Assembly (NCBI GenBank): GCA_051870875.1
Contig: JBJECG010000036.1
Coordinates: 1-36,811, forward strand
DNA from: Aphodosoma sp051870875
GTDB taxonomy: Bacteria > Bacteroidota > Bacteroidia > Bacteroidales > Paludibacteraceae
Direction: 5' to 3'
DNA: 36,811 nt
In this document: one piece after another, positions 7,649-14,671 of the stretch
How positions within the stretch are numbered: the stretch's first letter is position 1
Layout of the letters: every line of letters begins with the position of its first letter
Made by a program: the position numbers and the translations under genes
The notes under the pieces: model-generated
What the model was told of the DNA's origin: nothing
Databases searched by the model: none
Seen by the model: the letters and a program-made list of their open reading frames with translations, nothing else

Positions 7649-8926
7649 TTACAGATATTGTGTGATTTTTTGCAATCCGATGCCGTTCGATCCTTTCACC
7701 AATATGGTGCTGTCTGATATAGGCTTGGCTGTCAGATACTCCACAAGGGATGTACTGTTTGGCAGCGACATGAATCGGTTGTGGCATTTGGCAAATTCCC
7801 GTCCTACAAGTATGGCTTCGATGCCGAGTGCTTCGAGATGCCGTACCACATTGGCGTGTTCTGCATCGGACTGGTCCCCGAGTTCGAGCATGTCCCCGAG
7901 TATGGCTATTTTTTTTTCCGCCTTGATTTGGGAAAAGTTGTCTATGGCAGCTGCCATACTTGTCGGGTTGGCGTTGTAGGCATCCACTATTACGGTATTG
8001 CGTTTGGTGCGTAACAGTTGAGATCGGTTGTTGCCGGGACGATAAGCGGCTATGGCAGAGGTGATTTTGTCTGTTGGTACTTTCAGTAGCGTGCCTACGG
8101 CAATGGCTGCCAGTATGTTGTTGATGTTGTAGGTCCCGATGAAATTGGTCTTTATCGTTTTCCCTTCATATTTTACGTGTACAAATGGATCGGCACTTTC
8201 CACTGTGCCGTGTATGTCGCTTTTGATACCGTATTGTGCTGAATAAGAAAATGTCGGTTGGTAGTCACCGAGAACGGATACCAGCATCTTGTCTGCTGCA
8301 TTCATTACGATTGTACCTTTTTGCCTGCGGATTTCGTCATATAGCTCAGCTTTTGTGTGCAGGACTCCTTCTATCGAGCCGAATCCTTCCAAATGTGCTT
8401 TGCCCACGTTGGTTATCAACCCTATGGTAGGTCGTACCAAGGCGGCCAGTGTAGCTATTTCGCCGGGGTGGTTGGCCCCCATCTCCACTACGGCCGCTTC
8501 GCAGCCGGTGGGTATTGACAGCAGGGTAAGCGGCACCCCGATGTGGTTGTTCAGGTTTCCTTGTGTCGATGTAGTGCGGTAGTGACTCGACAGGACTGCC
8601 GAAATCAGTTCCTTGGTAGTGGTTTTGCCGTTGGTACCTGTGATGCCTACTACAGGTATGTCGAGGTTGGCACGGTGTTCCGAAGCCAGTTCTTGTAGTG
8701 CGGTAAGAGTATCATCCACAATTATATAGCGATCATCTGATGCCACTTCAGGTTTGTCGACTACGGCATATGCCGCACCTGATTCCAAGGCCTTGGCAGC
8801 AAAAAGGTTGCCATCGAAACGGTCGCCGTGAAGGGCGAAAAAGATGGATCCTACCGGACAGTTGCGACTGTCGGTCGTTACTGTCGGATGATTCAGATAT
8901 ATACTGTAAAGTGTTGTGTGTGACAT
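7649..8926 (-). CDS. murF: UDP-MurNAc-tripeptide--D-alanyl-D-alanine ligase
   Basis: MurF adds D-Ala-D-Ala to UDP-MurNAc-tripeptide, the last cytoplasmic step in making the peptidoglycan pentapeptide. The 425-residue protein has the three Mur ligase domains: an N-terminal substrate domain with TTDSRNCPVGSIFFALHGDRFDG, a central ATPase domain with the P-loop GITGTNGKTTT (94-104, K101) and VEMGANHPGEI, and a C-terminal domain with DAYNANPTSM and AILGDMLELG. It lies 26 bases after porX and 14 before the Rieske-like lipoprotein, so it is probably co-transcribed with both. It is not in a mur/dcw cluster here, which is common for murF in Bacteroidota. Confidence 0.96.
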   Translation of the reverse strand: MSHTTLYSIYLNHPTVTTDSRNCPVGSIFFALHGDRFDGNLFAAKALESGAAYAVVDKPEVASDDRYIIVDDTLTALQELASEHRANLDIPVVGITGTNGKTTTKELISAVLSSHYRTTSTQGNLNNHIGVPLTLLSIPTGCEAAVVEMGANHPGEIATLAALVRPTIGLITNVGKAHLEGFGSIEGVLHTKAELYDEIRRQKGTIVMNAADKMLVSVLGDYQPTFSYSAQYGIKSDIHGTVESADPFVHVKYEGKTIKTNFIGTYNINNILAAIAVGTLLKVPTDKITSAIAAYRPGNNRSQLLRTKRNTVIVDAYNANPTSMAAAIDNFSQIKAEKKIAILGDMLELGDQSDAEHANVVRHLEALGIEAILVGREFAKCHNRFMSLPNSTSLVEYLTAKPISDSTILVKGSNGIGLQKITQYL

Positions 8927-8952
8927 TGTTTTTGCTGAGTTTAAGGTGTGGG

Positions 8953-10497
8953 TTATTGTCTTGGTCGCATACTTATCAATGGTATCATCATCTCTTCCAT
9001 CGAAATGCCGCCGTGCTGGAATGTGTCTTTGTAATAGTTTACGTAGTAGTTGTAGTTGTTGGGGTAGGCGAAGAAATCGTTCTGGCGGGCAAAGATGTAG
9101 GTGGAACTTACGTTGGGGCTCGGTAATCCGAATTTGGATGGATTGGTCATCTCGAAAACCTCTTTTTTGTTGTACGACAAGGTTTTGCCGACCTTGTAAC
9201 GGAGATTGACATTGGTATTTTTGTCACCAATCACTTTTATTGCCTTGTTTACATGTACGGTACCGTGGTCGGTAGATATGACTATACGGAAATCCTTTTT
9301 TGCCAGTTCCTTGAAAAGCTGGAATGTGGACGAATGCCTGAACCACGACATGGTTAGGGATCGGTAGGCAGCTTCGGTCGAAGCGAGTTCACGTATCATT
9401 TTGCTCTCTGTGCGTGCATGTGACAGCATGTCGACAAAATTCACGACGCAGATATTGAGATCATTGTTGTCCAGCGTATTAAGCTGTTCAAGGTATTTCT
9501 CGCCTGCCGTGTTGTTGCTTATTTTGTTGTAGGACAATCTGACATGCCGGCGGTAGCGTTCGAAGAGGGTTTGTATGAGCTGTTCTTCGTTGAGGTTTTT
9601 GCCTTCGTCCTCTTCTTCGTCTACCCATAGGGTGGGAAACATCTGTTTTATTTGCAGAGGCATGAGGCCTGCAAATATGGAATTGCGCGAGTATTGTGTG
9701 GCGGTAGGGAGTATGGAAAAATAGAGTGAATCGGAATCGATTATGAAATATTCCGACAACAGGCGGCGTATGACAAGCCATTGGTCGTAACGGAAATTGT
9801 CTATCAGCACGAAAAACACTTTTTCGCCGGCATCTAACATCGGGAATATGGTGCGTTTGAATACATCGGGACTGATGACAGGGCGGTTGTCGGGATTGTC
9901 GAGCCACATTTTGTAGTTGTTGGACACGAACCGTGAGAACATCCGGTTGGCTTCATCGCGCTGCATGTGGAGCATTTCGTGCATCTCGCTGTCGGTTTCG
10001 TCAAGCTTCACATCCCAGTCCATAATGTCGCGGTATATGCCGAACCATTCGTCGGCTGTCAGCCTGTCTGATATTTTCGCGCCGATACGTGCAAATTCCT
10101 GTCGGTAGTTGGTCGTGGTCTGGTTGCTGACTATCTCCCGCTGGTGAAGATGCTTTTTCAGTGTCAGGACTATCTGGTTGGGGTTGACAGGCTTTATCAG
10201 GTAATCGGCTATGTAGTTGCCTATGGCCATGTCCATGATGTTTTCCTCTTCGCTTTTTGTAATCATCACCACAGGCATGTTGGGGCGTATGGCTTTTATT
10301 TGCCGTAGGGTTTCCAGTCCGCTCAGTCCCGGCATGTTTTCATCGAGGAATGTTATGTCGTAGACATTGCTCCTGCACAGGTCTATTGCATCGCTGCCGT
10401 TTGATACGGGTATCACTTCATAGCCTTTGTCTGACAAAAATATGGAGTAAGGCTTGATCATGTCGATTTCATCATCGACCCAAAGTATTGTTGGCAT
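8953..10497 (-). CDS. porX: PorX: response regulator fused to a PglZ phosphodiesterase domain
   Basis: A 514-residue two-domain regulator of the type IX secretion system. Residues 1-118 form a CheY-like receiver: acidic pair D8-D9, phospho-acceptor D52 in TFLDENMPG, T80 and K102. A helical linker (about 120-205) leads to a PglZ/alkaline-phosphatase-superfamily domain, with likely zinc ligands D233 (LIDNFRYDQW), T265 or T267 (ILPTATQYS), D356 and H360 (NFVDMLSH), D410-H411 (ISTDHGT) and H495 (QHGGIS). In Porphyromonas gingivalis PorX is phosphorylated through PorY, dimerises and affects T9SS gene expression; structural work assigns it phosphodiesterase activity on cyclic or oligo-nucleotides. 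All key residues are present, so this copy should be active. It starts 3 bases after the porW-like gene, showing tight coupling. Confidence 0.93.
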   Translation of the reverse strand: MPTILWVDDEIDMIKPYSIFLSDKGYEVIPVSNGSDAIDLCRSNVYDITFLDENMPGLSGLETLRQIKAIRPNMPVVMITKSEEENIMDMAIGNYIADYLIKPVNPNQIVLTLKKHLHQREIVSNQTTTNYRQEFARIGAKISDRLTADEWFGIYRDIMDWDVKLDETDSEMHEMLHMQRDEANRMFSRFVSNNYKMWLDNPDNRPVISPDVFKRTIFPMLDAGEKVFFVLIDNFRYDQWLVIRRLLSEYFIIDSDSLYFSILPTATQYSRNSIFAGLMPLQIKQMFPTLWVDEEEDEGKNLNEEQLIQTLFERYRRHVRLSYNKISNNTAGEKYLEQLNTLDNNDLNICVVNFVDMLSHARTESKMIRELASTEAAYRSLTMSWFRHSSTFQLFKELAKKDFRIVISTDHGTVHVNKAIKVIGDKNTNVNLRYKVGKTLSYNKKEVFEMTNPSKFGLPSPNVSSTYIFARQNDFFAYPNNYNYYVNYYKDTFQHGGISMEEMMIPLISMRPRQ

Positions 10498-10500
10498 ATC

Positions 10501-13263
10501 CTAATCTTGTTTTTTGTTCGGTTTCTTTGTCGGCCTGGATGATGCGGCCTTTGTATCCTGTTGTCCGGTATTCCACCAGTCGGTGTATTCGTCCATTGTC
10601 CGGCTGCCCTGGCGTATCAGGCCGAGGTTTTCGTCAGATATTGCAACGCGCTCTATTTTATCGAGTGTGATGCGCCCTTGGAGCGAAGGTTCGGCCAGCA
10701 GCATCGTTTCATACCAGAGTGCTTCATCGGCAGATTCCAGTTGCGATATGTCTATGAACGTGAGTTTGTCGATGTTGGAGCAGGCTATGTCGAAATCTTT
10801 TATCATGAATTTCGTGAAATTGAATGCGGCCACGTCATACAGCAGTGATTTGAAGTCGGTATGGCTTCCGTTGCGCGGTATGAGGAGCAGGTGGTATGCG
10901 GTGCGGAGGTCATACGTGAACGGTTTGGTGGCGGTCGTGTCTGTCATTTCGGTCTGTTCGGCGCGGAGGTCGGCCAGTGTTGATGTGGTGTTGTTTTCTT
11001 GGGCTTCTGCTCCTTGTCCCATCAGAGCCAGTATGTCTTTGCACATTGGTGTCACATCGGCTTGCGGATATGAGGCTGTCAGTTCGGTCAGTGCCCTGCG
11101 GAATGGATCTCCCGGGTCTGTTTTGCCTATGGCAAGGGCGTTGAGAAATGCAAATTTCGGCATGAGGCTGCTTAGCGGGTAGGTTTCAGCCATGTATTTG
11201 TAGTTGGCAGATACCGTGGCGTGCTCGTTTTTCGTGTAGGCGGTGTAGGTGGCTGCATAGAGTGAATCCTGCATGGCGAGCATGGTTTGCGCATGGGTTA
11301 TGTAGTCTGGCTGTGAAAGCATGGCGGCGTATTTGCTGTCGGGAAAACTGTCGATGATTTGCTGTTTGTAGTTCTCTTGGGCTTCATGCAGTTCTATGCG
11401 CCCTGCAATGCGGTATGAGGCATAAAGGCCCTCCAGGGTCCGGCTGTCGGCGGGGAACCGTAGCCGGCAGTCATCATAGGTAGCGATGGCAGCGGGGTAG
11501 TCGTGCAGTTTTTCATCGTAGATGGCAGCCATTTTGTAAAGGGATTCGACAATGAGGGCATCCGATGCTTTCAGTTCTTCTGCTGTTTTTGGTATCTGGT
11601 TGAGGTAGTATGCAGGCTGGTGGTGTTGCGGTATTTCGGGGTCGAGGGCTGGCTCTCCGTTGGTTGGAGTGTTGTCGGCAGTCGTTTCTGCGGTGTCATC
11701 GGAATCGGTGTCGGTTGTGGAAAAGAGGGGGGCGGCCTTGTTGGTACGCCGCCAGTTGTCTTCCAGTTTGCGGTTACCCCACTGTTTGCGGAATTGCGAT
11801 GCGCCCTGCTGTTTCAGTTGTGGGTTGTAGAAATACCACTCTCCGTTGCTGCCTATGGAGGCATTGCCCATGTCAAGCCGTTCTGATTCCATGAACCCCT
11901 TGTTCGCTTCTTCTTCAAGCCGTTTGGCTTCCTCTGCCTCTTCTTTTTTTACCGTTTCGATAATCTTTTCTATGACAGCCAGTTGCTCTTCTTCCGAAAG
12001 AGTGGAGAGATGTTGCAGACTGTCTTGAAGTTCTACGGTTTCGTAGGCCGTGACAAATTCGCCGAGCGTCTCGCTCAGATTGGAAATCCGGCGGTACTCT
12101 TCGTGTTCGTTGCTTAGTATGGAGGCTGCCTCGGTATAGCACGGATGGGCTTCGGTATATCGTCGTTGGCTGTAGTAGAGATCGGCAAGCGTCATTAGCG
12201 TCACGGCTTTCTCCATACCCGAACGGGTACTTTTCCCGATACCCAACTTGTAGTTTTCTATTGCTTTTGTGGTGTCACGCCTTTCCAGATAGATATTTCC
12301 TATGGCGGTGTATATCTGGTCGAGGTACTCCTTGTTGTTCGGGCTGCGCGACATGCGGCTGAGTTTTTGTATGTTCTTCTGCCGCTTGCCGGTTTCGCAT
12401 TGCAGCATCATCAGCCTTGCGTTGAATACCATGGGGTACGTCGGAGCCTGTTTCGATGCTGTCTTGAAATGTTTGGCGGCCAGAGCCTTGTTGCCTTCTT
12501 GCAGTTGCAGCTGTCCGAGCAGGTAGTTGTAGCGCGATGTGTAGAATTTGCCTTTGCTGTTAGCCGCCGCCAGTTGCAGAAAAGGTATCGCTTTTGTTCC
12601 CTCTCCCGACTTCAGAAGCAGGAATGCGCGTGTCAGGGCATAGTCGTTGTCCAGCCGTTTTGTGACATCGTTCTCGTTTATCTTGTCGAAAACCTCTGCG
12701 GCTTCATACATCCAGTCCATTTCGGCATAGGCTCTGGCCTGCCATATCCGGGCTTCGCAAAGTATTTCAAGGTCAGACGGATAATGCTTTTGGATATATG
12801 CGAATGTCGATGCGGCACCCAGAAAGTCCCCTTTGTGAAGTTCCGCTTTTCCAAGCAGTATCCATGCGCGTTTTACACCGGCCACGTATTCTTCCTGGTT
12901 GTAGAAATACATGTATTTCGGATCTCTCGCTTTTTTGCTGTCCCTTTTGGGCTTTTTCGTTATGGAGTGCTTTTTTATGGCTTTGCGGCACTTCTCTATC
13001 GTCCTGTCCATTTGAGCGGCGGCTCCTCCTTTGCTGTTGGTGACGGGAAAAAGGTTGATGAGGTCGGTGAAATCGTCTTTGTTGGCATCGTTGATTATTT
13101 TCTGACCTTCTGTATACGAGTTCTTTGCGTTGAATTCAACGTTGTATCGCGTGCACATTTCATGATACGCACGTGTCGAGGCTGTGTTCTTTTTGGTGGA
13201 ACAACTGCCCAGAAGGATTATCATTGCCGTCGTTATCGTATATCGTACATGGTATCTGGTCAT
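10501..13263 (-). CDS. porW: PorW/SprE-like TPR lipoprotein of the type IX secretion system
   Basis: A 920-residue lipoprotein. I start at the ATG at 13263, giving a signal peptide MTRYHVRYTITTAMIILLG and lipobox LGSC with C21; the frame is open upstream to 13500 but that part has no signal. It begins with the family stretch AYHEMCTRYNVEFNAKNSY. Tetratricopeptide-like helical repeats follow (roughly 130-420 and 590-720). A charged coiled-coil stretch lies near 460-490 (EEEQLAVIEKIIETVKK), and the end is basic (RPTKKPNKKQD). PorW in P. gingivalis and SprE in Flavobacterium johnsoniae are lipoproteins needed for T9SS secretion. Its gene sits 3 bases before porX, which strongly supports the assignment. 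The C-terminal third is less conserved-looking and rich in S, T and D. Confidence 0.85.
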   Translation of the reverse strand: MTRYHVRYTITTAMIILLGSCSTKKNTASTRAYHEMCTRYNVEFNAKNSYTEGQKIINDANKDDFTDLINLFPVTNSKGGAAAQMDRTIEKCRKAIKKHSITKKPKRDSKKARDPKYMYFYNQEEYVAGVKRAWILLGKAELHKGDFLGAASTFAYIQKHYPSDLEILCEARIWQARAYAEMDWMYEAAEVFDKINENDVTKRLDNDYALTRAFLLLKSGEGTKAIPFLQLAAANSKGKFYTSRYNYLLGQLQLQEGNKALAAKHFKTASKQAPTYPMVFNARLMMLQCETGKRQKNIQKLSRMSRSPNNKEYLDQIYTAIGNIYLERRDTTKAIENYKLGIGKSTRSGMEKAVTLMTLADLYYSQRRYTEAHPCYTEAASILSNEHEEYRRISNLSETLGEFVTAYETVELQDSLQHLSTLSEEEQLAVIEKIIETVKKEEAEEAKRLEEEANKGFMESERLDMGNASIGSNGEWYFYNPQLKQQGASQFRKQWGNRKLEDNWRRTNKAAPLFSTTDTDSDDTAETTADNTPTNGEPALDPEIPQHHQPAYYLNQIPKTAEELKASDALIVESLYKMAAIYDEKLHDYPAAIATYDDCRLRFPADSRTLEGLYASYRIAGRIELHEAQENYKQQIIDSFPDSKYAAMLSQPDYITHAQTMLAMQDSLYAATYTAYTKNEHATVSANYKYMAETYPLSSLMPKFAFLNALAIGKTDPGDPFRRALTELTASYPQADVTPMCKDILALMGQGAEAQENNTTSTLADLRAEQTEMTDTTATKPFTYDLRTAYHLLLIPRNGSHTDFKSLLYDVAAFNFTKFMIKDFDIACSNIDKLTFIDISQLESADEALWYETMLLAEPSLQGRITLDKIERVAISDENLGLIRQGSRTMDEYTDWWNTGQQDTKAASSRPTKKPNKKQD

Positions 13264-13293
13264 ATCATCGCATATTTGTCGTATATCAACATG

Positions 13294-13325
13294 CAAATGT
13301 ACGTTTTTTTTTTCGTTCACACACG
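13294..13325 (-). promoter_or_regulatory. Possible promoter of the porW-porX-murF operon
   Basis: On the minus strand a perfect TACATTTG (complement of 13294-13301) lies 30 bases before the porW start. The -33 element is poor (CGTG, complement of 13322-13325, 20 bases away). It is divergent from the DUF4831 promoter at 13400-13431. Confidence 0.45.
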
Positions 13326-13399
13326 ATATATCCGCAATATATCCGTTGCATGCCTGCAACCACCCTTCGCAATATTGCCCGCGAAAATACTCCGGAGCT

Positions 13400-13431
13400 G
13401 TTGTTTGCCTCGAAGAAAAAATGTACCTTTG
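13400..13431 (+). promoter_or_regulatory. Promoter of the DUF4831 gene
   Basis: GTTG (13400-13403), 20 bases, then a perfect TACCTTTG (13424-13431). A start of transcription near 13438 would give a leader of about 130 bases, which includes the whole inverted-arm element before the ATG. Confidence 0.65.
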
Positions 13432-13467
13432 TCGCTTGTTATGACAATGATTGTTATAAAGGGCATC

Positions 13468-13571
13468 AGGTGATTCGCAATGATTGGCTGCAAAATTCAT
13501 TGGCAGGCCGAAAACATTGCGGTTACTTGTATGTGATATTGAAAACTAATTTTTGTGAGCCGCTTGTTATG
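13468..13571 (+). promoter_or_regulatory. Structured leader of the DUF4831 gene, twin of the yfhO leader
   Basis: The right arm at 13544-13565 (core AACTAATTTTTGTG) repeats the sequence found before yfhO at 20101-20114, and both are followed shortly by TTATGAAAC with the start codon. Both also have TACTTG exactly 28 bases before the end of that core. The left arm at 13468-13489 (core TGATTCGCAATGATT) can pair with the right arm in 19 of 22 positions, six of them G-U. It can alternatively form a local 6-bp hairpin, CAATGA (13478-13483) with TCATTG (13497-13502). Confidence 0.5.
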
Positions 13572-14648
13572 AAACAGATGCTTTTTTCCGTGTTGCTTGC
13601 CCTCTTTGCCGTTCTGGCAGTGGCGCAAACCGATGTGAGACCTTACGATTATACCAAGGGACAGCCTCAGGGCATAGTTTATGCTTTGCCTCAAACCGTT
13701 GTGGATGTTACCGTTACGGTACGGCGTACCGAGTGCCGTCCCGGTCCGTTTTACAAGTATGCCGAACGCTACTTGGCTCTTGCCGATGTCGTAACCGAAC
13801 ATTCTGTCAGATGGAGTGTCGGTGGCATTTGCATCTCTTCGCATCCCGAAGCCGACAAATCACGGCTCTTCGAGGTGGCTCCCGACAAAAAAGGTGTCTC
13901 CGGTTTGGTTTCCCTTGACGGTAAAGGTATTATTCTTGGCGTGAATGTCGATTGTCTGCAGGTGGAATCTGAAGCGCAGCAGTACGATGTCAAAACCGCA
14001 GACGGGGAACCGCCAGTACAATCACTCGGTTTCGACATGTCTGTCCTCAGCGAGGAGGCTCTGACCGCTACCTCCATGCCCAAGATGGCCGAATTTGCAG
14101 CCCGGCAGATATACCGCATCCGCGAAAGCCGTTCTGCCATCCTCGCCGGTGAAACAGACCATTTCCCCGACGGCAAAGCTTTGGAAGCCATTCTCAGGCA
14201 GTACGAAGAAGACGAACGTGAGCTTATAGCCCTCTTTGCCGGCAAGAAACATGTGACTGAGGAGCAGCGCACTTTCCATCTCACCCCTAAGACCGACATG
14301 AAGAAACACGTCCTTGCCCGCATAAGCGAAGCCGAAGGCCTTGTGGCTGCCGATGACGTTATCGGTATACCTGTTTATATCGATGTTGAAGGTGTCTGTC
14401 CTGACATCCCTGTAGATGCCGAAGCAAAACGCAAAAAACACGAACCTGCCGGTTTCGCCTACATCGTTCCGGGCTATGCTACAGTTACTGTCAGAACTGC
14501 CGACAGACAATTGGCCGGAACCCGCATCCCAATGCCACAATTCGGTTATGTAGCCCGCCTCTCGAATGTTATCTCCGACAAATCTGCGTTCTCCATCCGT
14601 TTCTCGCCACGCACCGGTGCCATATGTCGCATAGCCGCAGCCGACTGA
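13569..14648 (+). CDS. DUF4831 family exported protein
   Basis: A 359-residue protein of unknown function found in Bacteroidota. I place the start at 13569, where a signal peptide begins (MKQMLFSVLLALFAVLAVAQ, cleavage near residue 19); the frame extends upstream to 13173 but only through the promoter. The mature start VRPYDYTKGQPQGIVYALPQTVVDVTV and the segment GPFYKYAERYLALADVVTEHSVRW are the conserved opening of DUF4831. A helical middle part (about 160-240) contains IYRIRESRSAILAGETDHFPDGKALEAILRQ. It has no lipobox, so it is probably periplasmic. Its long leader and promoter suggest it is transcribed on its own, divergent from porW. uvrA follows 23 bases after the stop. Confidence 0.75.
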   Translation: MKQMLFSVLLALFAVLAVAQTDVRPYDYTKGQPQGIVYALPQTVVDVTVTVRRTECRPGPFYKYAERYLALADVVTEHSVRWSVGGICISSHPEADKSRLFEVAPDKKGVSGLVSLDGKGIILGVNVDCLQVESEAQQYDVKTADGEPPVQSLGFDMSVLSEEALTATSMPKMAEFAARQIYRIRESRSAILAGETDHFPDGKALEAILRQYEEDERELIALFAGKKHVTEEQRTFHLTPKTDMKKHVLARISEAEGLVAADDVIGIPVYIDVEGVCPDIPVDAEAKRKKHEPAGFAYIVPGYATVTVRTADRQLAGTRIPMPQFGYVARLSNVISDKSAFSIRFSPRTGAICRIAAAD

Positions 14649-14671
14649 TGATTCTCAAATAGCAAAAGCTC

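Larger units (their letters stand above)
13264..13568. other. Divergent intergenic region between porW and the DUF4831 gene
   Basis: This 305-base gap holds two back-to-back promoters and then the DUF4831 5' leader. The leader (about 13438-13568) contains the two arms of a long imperfect stem (13468-13489 with 13544-13565), described separately. I see no gene in it. Confidence 0.7.

Noticed and set aside
7635..7787. Upstream extension of the Rieske-like lipoprotein into murF
   Set aside because: The lipoprotein signal peptide begins at 7634; a longer start would overlap the murF 3' end and remove the export signal.
12367..13473. 368-codon frame on the + strand across porW
   Set aside because: It is antisense to a clear TPR lipoprotein gene, has a cysteine- and valine-heavy composition and no family motif. 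It is a shadow of the porW codon pattern.
13173..13568. Upstream extension of the DUF4831 frame
   Set aside because: It would cover the promoter and leader, and would bury the signal peptide that begins at 13569.
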